A DNA stretch of 58,502 nucleotides from Aeromicrobium camelliae (GTDB taxonomy: Bacteria; Actinomycetota; Actinomycetes; Propionibacteriales; Nocardioidaceae): contig NZ_RQJX01000022.1 of the NCBI RefSeq assembly GCF_003850045.1, forward strand, positions 1 through 58,502, given 5' to 3'. Under the pieces are notes generated by a model that saw nothing but the letters and a program-made list of their open reading frames with translations, searched no databases and had not been told where the DNA came from. Positions within the stretch are counted from its first letter, which is position 1, and every line of letters begins with the position of its first letter. The position numbers were made by a program, and so were the translations under genes. This document shows, one piece after another, positions 16,294-25,626 of the stretch.

Positions 16294-18861
16294 ATGAAAG
16301 TGGAGACGGCGACGTCGCAGAGGATCGATCCTCGCGACCTTCTCAGTGAGTGGGCCAATAGCTCTGACGAATGGGTGCGGTACATCGTTCGGCACGTGCT
16401 CACCGGAGCAGGGCCACTCAGCAGTGATGAAGCAGCCGAGGCATACGCCCTGTTTCGGCAGGAGAAGGCGTTCGACAGCAGAGAGCTGCCTACAGAAGAG
16501 CCTCTCGCGACCCTCGAGTCCGAGGACGAGGCCATTGAACCGCTGACGCTGACCTCCGTAGCCAACGTCGTTGGGGTGAACGCCTTGGTGGAGGGCGGCG
16601 TCATCGAGCCCCACGCCGGACTGACCATCCTCTTTGGGGAGAATGGCACAGGAAAGACCGGGTACTCCCGAATCTTCAAGGCCCTCGCCAAGAGTCGCAC
16701 CGCCGACGTGATACTCGGCGACATCGAAGCCCCGTCACCGAAGCAACAGTCGGCGGAGATCAGCTATACCCTCGGATCCACAACCAAGACCTACACGTGG
16801 ACTGGCGGCCAGGGCATCGCCCCGTTCACGCGGATGTCGATCTTCGACAGTCCCTCCGTCAGCTTCCACGTCGACGACGATCTGGAATACGTGTACGTAC
16901 CCGCCGCGTTGGCATTATTCAATCACGTCATCGCTGGTATCAAGTCAGTCCAAAGTGCTATTGATCAGGCGGCCCACGAACTGCGTTCAGGTCATACCGG
17001 CCTTCTCTCTCGCTTCACGCGCACCGCCACGGTGTATCCCCTCATCGAGACCCTTGGGGCTTCCACCGACCTCGAACACTTGAAAAGCTTTGTCGACACG
17101 GGTGAAGACGTCGACACGCGAGTCGCTCAGTTGCGCCGCACTGTCGCTGCGCTCGAAGCTGACACCATCAGCGCAGAGATCAAGATCCAACAGCGCGTTG
17201 AACGAGTCCTCACTCAAGCGTCGAATGCCGCCACGACCCTCGCCGACTTCAACACAGACGCATACAGTCGTGAACGCGAGGCACTTCACGGATTGCAAAA
17301 GGACTATCGCGCATTCCGAGACTCCCTGTTCGAGGCGGCCGACCTGCCTGCCGACCCCGACGACACGTGGAGCGCCTTCGTTACGGCCGGCAAAGCCTAT
17401 GAGGCCCACTTGGTTGAGCTCGGGGTGCACGACATCGACCGGTGCCTCTACTGCAGACAGCCCCTGGACGATGCCGCACGTGGTCTCATCAACAAGTACT
17501 CGGAGTATCTCGAGGACAAGATCACCGCCGACATCACGGCCTCCAAGGTGCGACTCGACGCCTTCGGAGAACGAATCACCTCGCTGGAGATCCGCGACGC
17601 CGCAACGTTCGCCGCCGAGTACGACGACACCGATGACAAGCCCGACTACCACCTCGAGCTCGACCGGACCCTGCTATCCGTTGCCACAATCACTAAGCAA
17701 CTACAGGCCGGCGCCTCCATCGACTCCACACTCACCGAGAGCGCGACCACGGACGCCGCGACGTTGAACGTTGTCTTGACGTCTACGACGAGTGCATTGA
17801 AGGAACTGAGGAAGCAGGCCGCAACTCGTACCGAGACATTGGCAACCAAGCGGAAGGAGCTCGTCGAGCTCGAAGCCGCCGCCGAACTTGGAAAGTCGTG
17901 GTCGCTGATCGAGGCTCAGGTGCGCGACGCCAAGGAAGCTGACCGGTTGACCCTCCTGGCCAAGCCCATGCCCGGGCTGCTACGTGCGGTCACCGGGTTG
18001 GCGAAGACCGCCAGCGATCAGATGATCAACGAAAGCTTCGACGCACTGTTCACCGAGGAATGCGCTGCCCTGCGAGCCCCCACCCTCGACATCGAGTTCG
18101 TCGGCCGGCAAGGCCTCGCCAAGCGACGCAAGGTCCTCACCGGCAAGCACAAGCCCTCCGCAGTGCTCTCCGAGGGCGAGCAGAAAGTTCTCGCCATGGC
18201 CGACTTCCTCGCCGAAGCCCGCTTGGCCGGGATCACCGCCCCCGTGATCTTCGACGACCCCGTGTCCAGCCTCGATCATCGCCGCATCAACGAGGTCGCC
18301 CAGCGTGTCACTCTCCTCGCGGAGACGACCCAGGTCATCGTCTTCACCCATGACATCTTCTTCGCCAGCACGCTGCTTGCACTCATGGAAACCACCAAGC
18401 GCTGCGCCTACTTCCAGATCACAGACGAAGAAGGCAAGGGCAAGATCACCCGCGCCACTGGTCCACGCTGGGACAGCCTTGGCAGCATCAAGAAGAACAT
18501 CAACGAGACCATCCAGGCCGCAACCTCGCAGGACGGTGACGCCCGCGCTGCACTCGTTCGCACCGGCTACGACTGGATCCGCGCCTGGTGCGAAGTGTTC
18601 ACAGAGACTGAGCTTCTACAAGGTGTCACGCAGCGATACCAGCCCAATGTCCGCATGACGAACCTCCCAAAGATCAAAGCAGACGCGCTCCCAGATGCGA
18701 TCGAGACCGTTAATCGCATCTTTGAGGAAGCGTGCCGATACATCGATGGGCACTCCCAGCCGCTCCCCACTCTCGGCGTCAGCCCGACCCTTGGCGGCCT
18801 CGAGACGCATTGGGCGGAACTGACTGCTGCCCGCACCACCTACATCAACGCCGACAGGTAG
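16294..18861 (+). CDS. zinc-hook SMC/RloC-like AAA ATPase, probable defence protein
   Basis: An 855-residue ATPase read against all surrounding transfer genes. Walker A is GENGTGKTG (115-123). Coiled-coil regions (about 250-380 and 400-560) surround a zinc-hook CLYC (Cys384, Cys387). The signature LSEGEQ is at 625-630 and Walker B VIFDDPVSSLD has Asp654/Asp655. RloC and related anticodon-nuclease ATPases have this arrangement with a C-terminal effector domain. Here the last 170 residues (RTGYDWIRAWCEVF, then RYQPNVRMTNL) could be the effector, but no certain nuclease motif is seen. Visibly lower GC than its neighbours and opposite orientation suggest recent acquisition. It has a GGAGGGGC ribosome site and a plausible TACACT -10 upstream. 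Confidence 0.8.
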   Translation: MKVETATSQRIDPRDLLSEWANSSDEWVRYIVRHVLTGAGPLSSDEAAEAYALFRQEKAFDSRELPTEEPLATLESEDEAIEPLTLTSVANVVGVNALVEGGVIEPHAGLTILFGENGTGKTGYSRIFKALAKSRTADVILGDIEAPSPKQQSAEISYTLGSTTKTYTWTGGQGIAPFTRMSIFDSPSVSFHVDDDLEYVYVPAALALFNHVIAGIKSVQSAIDQAAHELRSGHTGLLSRFTRTATVYPLIETLGASTDLEHLKSFVDTGEDVDTRVAQLRRTVAALEADTISAEIKIQQRVERVLTQASNAATTLADFNTDAYSREREALHGLQKDYRAFRDSLFEAADLPADPDDTWSAFVTAGKAYEAHLVELGVHDIDRCLYCRQPLDDAARGLINKYSEYLEDKITADITASKVRLDAFGERITSLEIRDAATFAAEYDDTDDKPDYHLELDRTLLSVATITKQLQAGASIDSTLTESATTDAATLNVVLTSTTSALKELRKQAATRTETLATKRKELVELEAAAELGKSWSLIEAQVRDAKEADRLTLLAKPMPGLLRAVTGLAKTASDQMINESFDALFTEECAALRAPTLDIEFVGRQGLAKRRKVLTGKHKPSAVLSEGEQKVLAMADFLAEARLAGITAPVIFDDPVSSLDHRRINEVAQRVTLLAETTQVIVFTHDIFFASTLLALMETTKRCAYFQITDEEGKGKITRATGPRWDSLGSIKKNINETIQAATSQDGDARAALVRTGYDWIRAWCEVFTETELLQGVTQRYQPNVRMTNLPKIKADALPDAIETVNRIFEEACRYIDGHSQPLPTLGVSPTLGGLETHWAELTAARTTYINADR

Positions 18862-18889
18862 CGCCTCCGATACGACAACAAGCCGCCTG

Positions 18890-20371
18890 CTATTGCGTGA
18901 GCCGACCACGGGTATCGAACAATTCGAGCTCCCCGGGCGTCATCTGATGCTGAATAAGGAAGGCTCTCTCCTTGATCCGCCACAGGGCTTGCCCGATCCC
19001 GAGGCTGGGTAGCAGAGACTGCTCGGTGCCGGTCAGCCCAAGGGTTTGGGCAGCGGATCCAATCTGGTCGGTCTCCTGCCGGTAGACGATGCGGACCTCG
19101 GCATTGGCGAGCAGGCTCGAGGCCAGTGCCCGCATCATCGAGCCCTGGTCGCCGACGTTGTCCAGATCGGAGAGCTTGTGGAAGACGAGGGCGTTGCTGA
19201 TCCCGTAGTGACGGGCCAGGCGCCACTGCGCGTCCATGCGACGCAGCAGGGACGGGTGGGCGAGCAGCCGCCAGGCCTCGTCGTAGACCACAAGCCTCTG
19301 ACCCCCGCGGGGGTCGAGGAGAGCTGCTTCCATCCACGCGCTCGCACATGTCATCAGCACGCTGATGAGGGAGCTGTTCTCCGCGACCTGGGAGAGGTCC
19401 AGCGAGATCATCGGCAGGCTGGGGTCGAACGCCACCGTGGACGGCCCATCGAAAAGACCACTGAGGTCGCCGGCGACCAACCTCCGCAGCGCGTGGCCGA
19501 CGAGCCGGCCGTCCTCGGCGGTGAGGTCGCCGAGCGCGTCCGGGCTCGGGTCGAGGATCCGGTCGACGATCATCGGCAGGATCGGGGTCGTGTTGTCGCG
19601 GACGGTCTCGGCCAGGGCGATGTCGATCGCGGTGTGCTCCAGCGGCGACAGGCGCCGTTCGAGGACGGTCTCGGCGAGCGCGCCAAGGAGGTCACGGCGG
19701 CGGGAGGCGACCATGCCGGCCCACTCCTGATCGCTGGTCCCGGCGGGCCGGTATCCCTCATCGAGGGGATTCAGGCGGGTGCGGCGGCCGTGGCCGAGGC
19801 GGATCGCCTTGCCGCCCACGGCCTCCGCGATGTCCGAGTGCTCGCCTTTCGGGTCACCGGCGAGGTAGACACGGCGGCCGAACGCGATGCTGCGTGTGTA
19901 GAGCGATTTGATGAGGGCGCTCTTCCCGGCGCCGACGATGCCGGCGATGATGAGGTTCGGGGCGGTGATGACGCCTTGCCGGTAGAGCTCGAACGCGTCG
20001 AACGCGAAGCTGCCGCCGGAGTAGAGGTCCTGGCCGATGAAGATCCCGCGCGAGCCGAGGCCTCCTTCGGCGAGGAACGGGTAGGCGGCGCGCAGGACGG
20101 CGGAGGTGTCCTGGTGCGGGCGGGCCTTGAACCGGACCTGGGTGCGCAGCGCGGCCGGCCCGTCCTCGCCGGAGGCGGGCAGGTAGCGGGTCGCTTTCGC
20201 TTCGGCGTGCTCGGCGCGCGCCTGATCCCGGGCGATGGCCTTGCGTTCGGCGGCGTCGGCGGCCAGGCGCTTCGCGGCCGCCTTCTGGCGGGCCTTGCGG
20301 TCGCGGCGCGGCACGTTCTCCGATCCGACGAGGACGGCGGTGTGCAGGCGGCGGAGCTCTTCATCGCTCAT
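18890..20371 (-). CDS. VirB4-type conjugation ATPase
   Basis: A 493-residue ATPase powering assembly of the transfer apparatus. A basic, helical N-terminus (about 20-65, rich in Ala/Arg/Lys) precedes a RecA-like domain with Walker A GIVGAGKS (144-151, Lys150). Then come YLAGDPKGEHSDIAEAVGG and a Walker B-like RLVVYDEAWRLL (about 375-386), typical of VirB4/TraC C-terminal domains. The usual N-terminal half of VirB4 is missing; the gene 33 bp upstream (SCO6880-like) probably supplies it as a separate protein. It converges with the defence ATPase, 28 bp apart. Confidence 0.88.
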   Translation of the reverse strand: MSDEELRRLHTAVLVGSENVPRRDRKARQKAAAKRLAADAAERKAIARDQARAEHAEAKATRYLPASGEDGPAALRTQVRFKARPHQDTSAVLRAAYPFLAEGGLGSRGIFIGQDLYSGGSFAFDAFELYRQGVITAPNLIIAGIVGAGKSALIKSLYTRSIAFGRRVYLAGDPKGEHSDIAEAVGGKAIRLGHGRRTRLNPLDEGYRPAGTSDQEWAGMVASRRRDLLGALAETVLERRLSPLEHTAIDIALAETVRDNTTPILPMIVDRILDPSPDALGDLTAEDGRLVGHALRRLVAGDLSGLFDGPSTVAFDPSLPMISLDLSQVAENSSLISVLMTCASAWMEAALLDPRGGQRLVVYDEAWRLLAHPSLLRRMDAQWRLARHYGISNALVFHKLSDLDNVGDQGSMMRALASSLLANAEVRIVYRQETDQIGSAAQTLGLTGTEQSLLPSLGIGQALWRIKERAFLIQHQMTPGELELFDTRGRLTQ

Positions 20372-20403
20372 GATGCGGGTTCTCCTTCCAGGGAGCAGAG
20401 GGG

Positions 20404-21873
20404 TTAGAGGCCGCGGCCGAGCGGGAGCGCGGCGGCGGCGAAGGCGCTGGCCTGCTGCCCGACCAGGCGGCGGGTCTCGCAGGAGGCCTGGACGGCGGCC
20501 TGCTCGATGGCCGCGACGGCGGCGTCGAGCTCGGGGCCGGTGTCGGCGGAGACGGCGACGAGCCCGGTGAAGCGGAGGATCCCGTGCCCGCTGATCAGGT
20601 CGGCTTCCTGCTGGAGGACGTCCTGCAGCTCGGCGGACTGCTCGGCGTCCTCGATCTGCCCGATCCGCCGCCGCTGCGCCTGGTCGGAGATGTGCTCGGT
20701 CTTGCGCTTGCGGACGTCCCGGGCCGCGACATCGGCGCGGATCGGGTCATAGAGGAGGGTGACGGCGCGGCGGATTCCGCCGGTGAGCAGCAGCGGGGAG
20801 AGGAACCCGGGGAACACCTGCGAGCGGGGCCATTCGCTGATCCACAGCACGGCGTGCCAGGCGGAATCGGAGCGCAGGCGGTCCCAGCGTTCCTCGACGG
20901 CGACCGGCCCGGCGGTGGCGAGGTCCTGGCCGATGTCCCCGGCCCGGTCCAGGGTGGCGGCGATCTGCGGGTCGTAGGCGGTGCGCAGCATGATGGCCAG
21001 CTGCCCGGGCGTGTACCAGTCAGAGGCATCCAGGTCCACGGCCCGCAGCGCCGTGGTCAGGGTGGTCATCTCCTGTTTCAGGACCGCCGCCGCGCCGCGC
21101 AGGCCGCGCCCGGCGGTGCGGACCTGCCGGGCGGCGGCCTTCATGTCCAACGAGAGCGACAGTGTGGAGACGTGGCGCTCACCCGCGGGGCCTGCCCGGT
21201 CGATGAGCTCCTTATACGTGTTCGCGACCCAGGAACCGTCATCGACGCCCTGGCTCGCCCACCACTGGGCCAGCCCGGTCCCGGAGTCGGGGATCGTGCG
21301 CTCGAGGACCTGGATGCGGGCGATCCGCCCGGACCGGCACCCGGTGGCGAGCACCCGCCCCCACGCCTGGACCCGGCGTTCCTGTTCACCGGGATCGAGC
21401 AGCACGAACGAGGGGTGGGTGATCTCCCGCAGCACGGTCAGCATCTGGGCGTGCGGGTCGTGCACCATCACCGCCCCGGTCTCCGGGTCCACGTACTGGC
21501 GCAGCGCGGCAGCGTCGCCCGGCAGCGCCAGGGTGCCGGCCGGCCGGGGCTTGACGATGCGGCGCCGGTAGCGGGTCTGCCCGGTGACCGACCGCCACAT
21601 CCAGGCCAGGCCGATGGGCAGCCATTCGACGAGGCTGCGCCCACCGACCCGGATGACGGCGACGAGCAGCGCCGGCAGCCAGACCACGCCCAGGTAGAGG
21701 ACCGTCTGGCCGCCGGTGTAGAGGCCGAGGACGAAGGCGGCGATCGCGACGCCGATCGCGATCAGCTGGGCCAGGGACAGGCCGAGCAGGATGCCGCGCT
21801 TGGACAGCCGGGAGAACTTCACCGGATGCAGCTCGGGCTCAGCGTCCTTGGCATGCTTCTCATGGGTGGTCAT
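20404..21873 (-). CDS. SCO6880-family type IV secretion protein
   Basis: A 489-residue protein with two adjacent N-terminal membrane helices (about 28-50 and 56-75), then a large soluble domain. WLPIGLAWMWRSVTGQTRY after the helices and the long alpha/beta body are characteristic of the SCO6880 family, found in actinobacterial conjugation loci next to a VirB4 ATPase. In this system a PrgI-like membrane part and the VirB4 N-terminal domain seem to be combined here (inference). It is in an operon with the ATPase gene, 32 bp apart. Confidence 0.8.
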   Translation of the reverse strand: MTTHEKHAKDAEPELHPVKFSRLSKRGILLGLSLAQLIAIGVAIAAFVLGLYTGGQTVLYLGVVWLPALLVAVIRVGGRSLVEWLPIGLAWMWRSVTGQTRYRRRIVKPRPAGTLALPGDAAALRQYVDPETGAVMVHDPHAQMLTVLREITHPSFVLLDPGEQERRVQAWGRVLATGCRSGRIARIQVLERTIPDSGTGLAQWWASQGVDDGSWVANTYKELIDRAGPAGERHVSTLSLSLDMKAAARQVRTAGRGLRGAAAVLKQEMTTLTTALRAVDLDASDWYTPGQLAIMLRTAYDPQIAATLDRAGDIGQDLATAGPVAVEERWDRLRSDSAWHAVLWISEWPRSQVFPGFLSPLLLTGGIRRAVTLLYDPIRADVAARDVRKRKTEHISDQAQRRRIGQIEDAEQSAELQDVLQQEADLISGHGILRFTGLVAVSADTGPELDAAVAAIEQAAVQASCETRRLVGQQASAFAAAALPLGRGL

Positions 21874-21926
21874 GGCAGGTGGTCCCCTCTCGGATCAGAC
21901 GCGGCGCCTCGTGGGCGCCTGCCACC

Positions 21927-21935
21927 CAGGTGCGG
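21927..21935 (-). promoter_or_regulatory. element-wide motif, copy 4 (G variant)
   Basis: Plus-strand CAGGTGCGG, 54 bp upstream of the SCO6880-like gene, in the 191-bp gap after the VirB6-like gene. Confidence 0.45.
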
Positions 21936-22064
21936 AGCCGGGACAGCGGCAGGCCCCGCCACTCCCGGGGAGCGAGGTCGCCATGACTCGCTCGTCCCGG
22001 GCGGGCGGGGCCTGCCGGTCCTGTTCCACCTCCCTCCCGTGAGGATCACGTCTGAGGAACCCGG

Positions 22065-23522
22065 TCAGTGCTTCGGCGGTGCCGGATCCGTCGGCGGGAC
22101 CGGTTTCGGATCCTGGGTCGGCGGCGTGGCGGGCGGCGGTGCTGGTGAGGTAGGTGCCGCATCCGCCGGACGAGAGCTGGGCGGTGCTGCGGCCCCGTCG
22201 CTGGCGCCGGACGCCTGCGCGTCCGCGGCCTTCCCGATCGCGTCCCCGGCCTTCGGGCCGGCCTCCGCGGAGCCCTTGACGACCGCGACCCCTGCCGCCA
22301 CGCCCAGGCCGACCGGCCCAGCAGCCGCACCAGCACCCGCCCCGGCACCCGCGCCTGCCCCGGCACCGCCAGCGCTCCCTGCGCCGGCGCTGCCCGCTCC
22401 GGCCGTGCCACCGGCTCCAGCACCCGTCGCGTCCGCACCGGCGCCACTGCTGCTCGTGGCCGGGCTCGGCGAGTTCGGCGGCGGGGGCGGCGGGTTGTCA
22501 CCACCACCTCCACCGCCGCCCCCTCCTCCGCCGTCGGGGCCGTCGCCCTTGGGACCGAGGACCTTCTCCACGTTCTCCGGCTTCGGGGCGTGCGGAACCG
22601 GCAGCGGCCGGTTCATCGACTGCCTGGCCTCCTGCTCGGTGCTGGTCAGGTGGTACATGTCCGCGCCGGCGAAGGCGAGCAGCTTGTAGCACATGTACGG
22701 GGCGAAGGCCGCGATGAACATCAGCACGATGCCCGCGACCGGGTCCGCGATGGAAGCGAGGTCGAGGTCGATCGGGGCGTTGACTTGGGTGATGGCGACC
22801 AGGAACACGAGCACGACGACGAACTTGGAGAAGATCAGCGCGAGCACGAAGCTGGCCCACTTGGAGAACCATCCGCGGGTGACGTCCCAGCCGGCTCCGG
22901 CGAGGGCGATCGGGCCGAGGACGACGAGGATCAGGATCAGCGCCTTGCGCACCAGGAGGCTGAACCACACGATGGCGGCGGCGGTGATCGCGAGGAAGGC
23001 GAGGAAGATGATGATGATCGCCGCCGCGCCCGGCGCGGTGATCTGGATCGTGGTCAGCCCCGCGATGAGGGCGGCGATCTTGCCGCCCATCTCCTCCAGC
23101 GTCGTGCCGGTGGCCTGGATGATGCCGATGCACAGCTGGTCGACGATCTCCAACAGGGTCGCGGTGATCGTGACGAGGATGAACGCGCCGAGCACGCTCT
23201 TGGCCATCCCCGTCGCCGCCCGGCCCAACGCGCCGGGCTCACGCCGGATGAGGCTGCCGATGAGCTGCAGGCAGAAGAACGCGAAGGTGATCAGCACGGC
23301 CAGGCCGAACACGACGTTGTACACGTCGAGGTAGCCGTCTTCGGTGATGTCGACCAGGGTGGTGGTGTCGAACAGCGCCCACACACCCTCGAACATCCAC
23401 TGCGCGGCGCCGCCGACGGCCTGCGCGAGCCAGTCGAACGGTGCGCTGATCAGGCTCGCGGCTCCTTCGCCGACTTTGTCGCAGACGGTGCTGATGACAG
23501 GGACATCACAGACGCCAGCCAT
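22065..23522 (-). CDS. VirB6/TrbL-like polytopic membrane protein
   Basis: A 485-residue protein. An N-terminal periplasmic-looking part with Cys pairs (CDVPVISTVC) is followed by about six membrane helices between 65 and 290, for example AIIIIFLAFLAITAAAIVWF and AGIVLMFIAAFAPYMCYKLLAF, the TrbL/VirB6 layout. It should form part of the inner-membrane channel. The C-terminal 165 residues are extreme low complexity: a 12-residue Gly run, a Pro run, Ala/Gly repeats and a Pro-rich end. The repeat section may vary in length between isolates. It lies 33 bp downstream of the VirB2-like gene. Confidence 0.82.
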   Translation of the reverse strand: MAGVCDVPVISTVCDKVGEGAASLISAPFDWLAQAVGGAAQWMFEGVWALFDTTTLVDITEDGYLDVYNVVFGLAVLITFAFFCLQLIGSLIRREPGALGRAATGMAKSVLGAFILVTITATLLEIVDQLCIGIIQATGTTLEEMGGKIAALIAGLTTIQITAPGAAAIIIIFLAFLAITAAAIVWFSLLVRKALILILVVLGPIALAGAGWDVTRGWFSKWASFVLALIFSKFVVVLVFLVAITQVNAPIDLDLASIADPVAGIVLMFIAAFAPYMCYKLLAFAGADMYHLTSTEQEARQSMNRPLPVPHAPKPENVEKVLGPKGDGPDGGGGGGGGGGGDNPPPPPPNSPSPATSSSGAGADATGAGAGGTAGAGSAGAGSAGGAGAGAGAGAGAGAAAGPVGLGVAAGVAVVKGSAEAGPKAGDAIGKAADAQASGASDGAAAPPSSRPADAAPTSPAPPPATPPTQDPKPVPPTDPAPPKH

Positions 23523-23555
23523 AACCCGCCTCCTTTCGAATCCCGTGGGGGCGGG

Positions 23556-23882
23556 TCAGGAAATGGTTCCTCCGACATTCCAGAAGAAGTTGATGAGCGT
23601 CACGGCACCGCCGGTGATGATCGCGGCGGCACAGGAGACGAGGACGCCGACCTTTCCCCTCGAGGCGAGATGGGGATTGCTGGAGTTGGAGCCGAAGCCC
23701 CACACGATCGCCGAGATCAGCAGCGCGAGCACGCTGAGAATGAGCGCCACGGTCATGACCGCGCCCACGATCGTGCGCAGCGCGGCGATGCCGGGAAGGC
23801 CGTCGTCGTTGGGGGTGATGTTGATATCCATCGGCACCAGGGCCGGGACGATGGTCGGGACGAGATCCAGCAGGACAGACAT
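23556..23882 (-). CDS. VirB2/TrbC-like small membrane protein (copy A)
   Basis: A 108-residue protein with two hydrophobic helices (about 37-62 and 76-100) joined by a short polar loop, SNSSNPHLASRGKVG. Size, layout and position beside the VirB6-like gene fit a VirB2-type pilin or channel subunit of an actinobacterial type IV system. It is a paralogue of the next gene: LLISAIVWGFGSNSSNPHLA here aligns with LLVSAIVWAIASSHGNLQAA there. The ATG used has GAAGGAGCCGCCCC upstream. Confidence 0.7.
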   Translation of the reverse strand: MSVLLDLVPTIVPALVPMDINITPNDDGLPGIAALRTIVGAVMTVALILSVLALLISAIVWGFGSNSSNPHLASRGKVGVLVSCAAAIITGGAVTLINFFWNVGGTIS

Positions 23883-23934
23883 GGGGCGGCTCCTTCGAGA
23901 ACATCCGGCCCGCGCCACTCGCGGGTCAGCGCAT

Positions 23935-23943
23935 CAGGTGCGA
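23935..23943 (-). promoter_or_regulatory. element-wide motif, copy 5 (G variant)
   Basis: Plus-strand CAGGTGCGA, 53 bp upstream of the VirB2-like copy A start. Confidence 0.4.
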
Positions 23944-24127
23944 CCCCGGAACTGGCGGCGCCCGGCGCGGGCTCCGCCCGCGTCTCCCCAGACCCCTCCG
24001 CCACCACGGACACCGACCGGATCCCGGCGACGTGAAGCGCTCCGCGTCGCCTCGCTGCGACGCGGGGCGCCTGCGACGTCCTGATCGGACGCCCTCTTCC
24101 TCGCCACCGTCGGCGGCCGAGTGCCGG

Positions 24128-24430
24128 CTATACGGTGCTGCCGACCTGGACGAGGAAGTTGACCCAGGCGACGCCGGCGCCGGCCAGCGCGGCGGCCCCG
24201 ATGGAGACGAGCACGCCGGTCCGGCCGCGGGATGCCGCCTGGAGGTTGCCGTGGGAGGAGGCGATCGCCCAGACGATCGCGCTAACCAGGAGCATCAGAA
24301 CGGCGAAGACCAGCACCACGGTCAGCAGCGCCCCGAGGACCTGGAGGATCTCCGTCTTCCCGCCCACGGCGTCGAAGTCCGGGAACACGTCGACCTCGAG
24401 AAGCACGGGCGGGGCGGCGATGACGGGCAT
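24128..24430 (-). CDS. VirB2/TrbC-like small membrane protein (copy B)
   Basis: A 100-residue paralogue of copy A with the same two helices (about 30-55 and 70-95) and the shared pattern AIVW...S.....L.A.SRG..GVLVS.(G/A)AA. The N-terminus differs (MPVIAAPPVLLEVDVFPDFDAVGG). The 245-bp gap to copy A carries motif copy 5 and nothing else that I recognise. Two tandem pilin-like genes may encode major and minor subunits. Confidence 0.68.
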   Translation of the reverse strand: MPVIAAPPVLLEVDVFPDFDAVGGKTEILQVLGALLTVVLVFAVLMLLVSAIVWAIASSHGNLQAASRGRTGVLVSIGAAALAGAGVAWVNFLVQVGSTV

Positions 24431-24464
24431 GGGGTTCTCCTGCTTCCTGGCTCGGGTGACCGTC

Positions 24465-24473
24465 CAGGTGCGG
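24465..24473 (-). promoter_or_regulatory. element-wide motif, copy 6 (G variant)
   Basis: Plus-strand CAGGTGCGG, 35 bp upstream of the VirB2-like copy B start. Confidence 0.45.
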
Positions 24474-24679
24474 GCAGGAACCGTCCGAGCTCGCCGTGGC
24501 GGACTCGAGTTCGCAAGGCTGCAGAGGCCGGGGAGCCCGCTTGCTCTCCCGGCGGCACGGCCTGACGGGGCGTGCGGGCGCGGGTCAGCGCACCTGTCCG
24601 GTCGGGCGCCGGGCCGGGGCGCTGGCGACTTCTATCGGAGCATCGCCGTCGGGATCCTCCGCGGGCGCGGGCGAGGTGG

Positions 24680-25435
24680 CTAGGGGCGTCGGGCTTCGAT
24701 GAGGTGGCGGGTGGAGTGGGCGATGAAGGGGCCGCTGCTCTGGATCAGCTCGTGCAGGTCCCGGAGCCGGTCCCGGTATCGCTCCACGGTGAAGCCGGGG
24801 ACCCACCAGATCACCTTGCGCAGCAGGTAGACGACGGCCGCGACATCGTGGATCTCGATGCGCAGTGTCGCGGTACGTAGGTCGACGATCTCCATTCCGG
24901 CCGTTTCCGCCGCGGCCGACTCGTCGTCGGGGTGGCGTCCGCGCCGGGCCTCCGGCTGGGGGCCGAGGAAGAACTCGATCAGCTCGAACACGCTGGCCGG
25001 CCCCACGTGCTGAGCGAAGTAGGTTCCGCCGTGGCGGAGTACGCGCGCGATCTCTTCCCACCAGATCGTCGCCGGGTGCCTGCTGGTGACGAGGTCGAAC
25101 GCCTCGTCGCCGAATGGCAGCGGCGGCTCGTCAGGATCCGCGACGACGGCGACTCCGCGGGGGTGCAGCAGCCGCGTGGCGCGGGCAATGTTCGGCGGCC
25201 AGGATTCGGTCGCGACGGCGACGGGCGGGAACGAAGCGGCCTCGGCGAGGAACTCACCGCCGCCGGTCTGAATGTCCAGGGACGCGGTGGCCGAGGTCAG
25301 TCGACGGGCGAGCAGACCCGCGTACCCCCATGGCGGCCGCTCCTCGGTGGCACGGCCGTCGAGCCAGGAGAAGTCCCACCCGGAGACGTCAGCTGATTCG
25401 CCCGTCTCAATCAACTCGTCGAACCCGCTCGTCAT
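24680..25435 (-). CDS. class I SAM-dependent methyltransferase (cargo)
   Basis: A 251-residue protein with a Rossmann-type methyltransferase core. ASLDIQTGGGEFLAE (about 48-62) is a diverged motif I. PFGDEAFDLVTSRHPATIWWEEIARVLRHGG (about 108-138) holds the post-motif II/III strands of small-molecule methyltransferases, and GTYFAQHVGP is motif-III-like. It interrupts the conjugation genes, has no element motif upstream and may be a later insertion. Similar stand-alone enzymes are often annotated as rRNA or antibiotic-resistance methyltransferases, but nothing here identifies the substrate. An upstream extension to 25585 is possible but has no good ribosome site. Confidence 0.7.
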   Translation of the reverse strand: MTSGFDELIETGESADVSGWDFSWLDGRATEERPPWGYAGLLARRLTSATASLDIQTGGGEFLAEAASFPPVAVATESWPPNIARATRLLHPRGVAVVADPDEPPLPFGDEAFDLVTSRHPATIWWEEIARVLRHGGTYFAQHVGPASVFELIEFFLGPQPEARRGRHPDDESAAAETAGMEIVDLRTATLRIEIHDVAAVVYLLRKVIWWVPGFTVERYRDRLRDLHELIQSSGPFIAHSTRHLIEARRP

Positions 25436-25626
25436 CGTCCGATTGTCCCATGAGTGCGGCGTCCACTCGGTGCCGCTGAGACCAAGAATCGTGGGTGGCG
25501 GAGTCTCAATCGCGACGCGCCCGCCCGCCGCCTGGTTCCCGAAATGAGAGCCTTGGGGACGCAGCGCAGTGGCCGAAACGATCATGCTGCCGCTCGCTTA
25601 TAGTGCATCAGATGCAACTTCGGACA

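Noticed and set aside
19046..20407. Long plus-strand frame opposite the VirB4 ATPase
   Set aside because: Val/Gly/Asp-rich composition without motifs; the minus strand holds a clear Walker A ATPase.
22440..22540. Tandem repeat or CRISPR-like array
   Set aside because: The repetition is low-complexity Gly/Pro coding sequence of the VirB6-like protein, without spacers.
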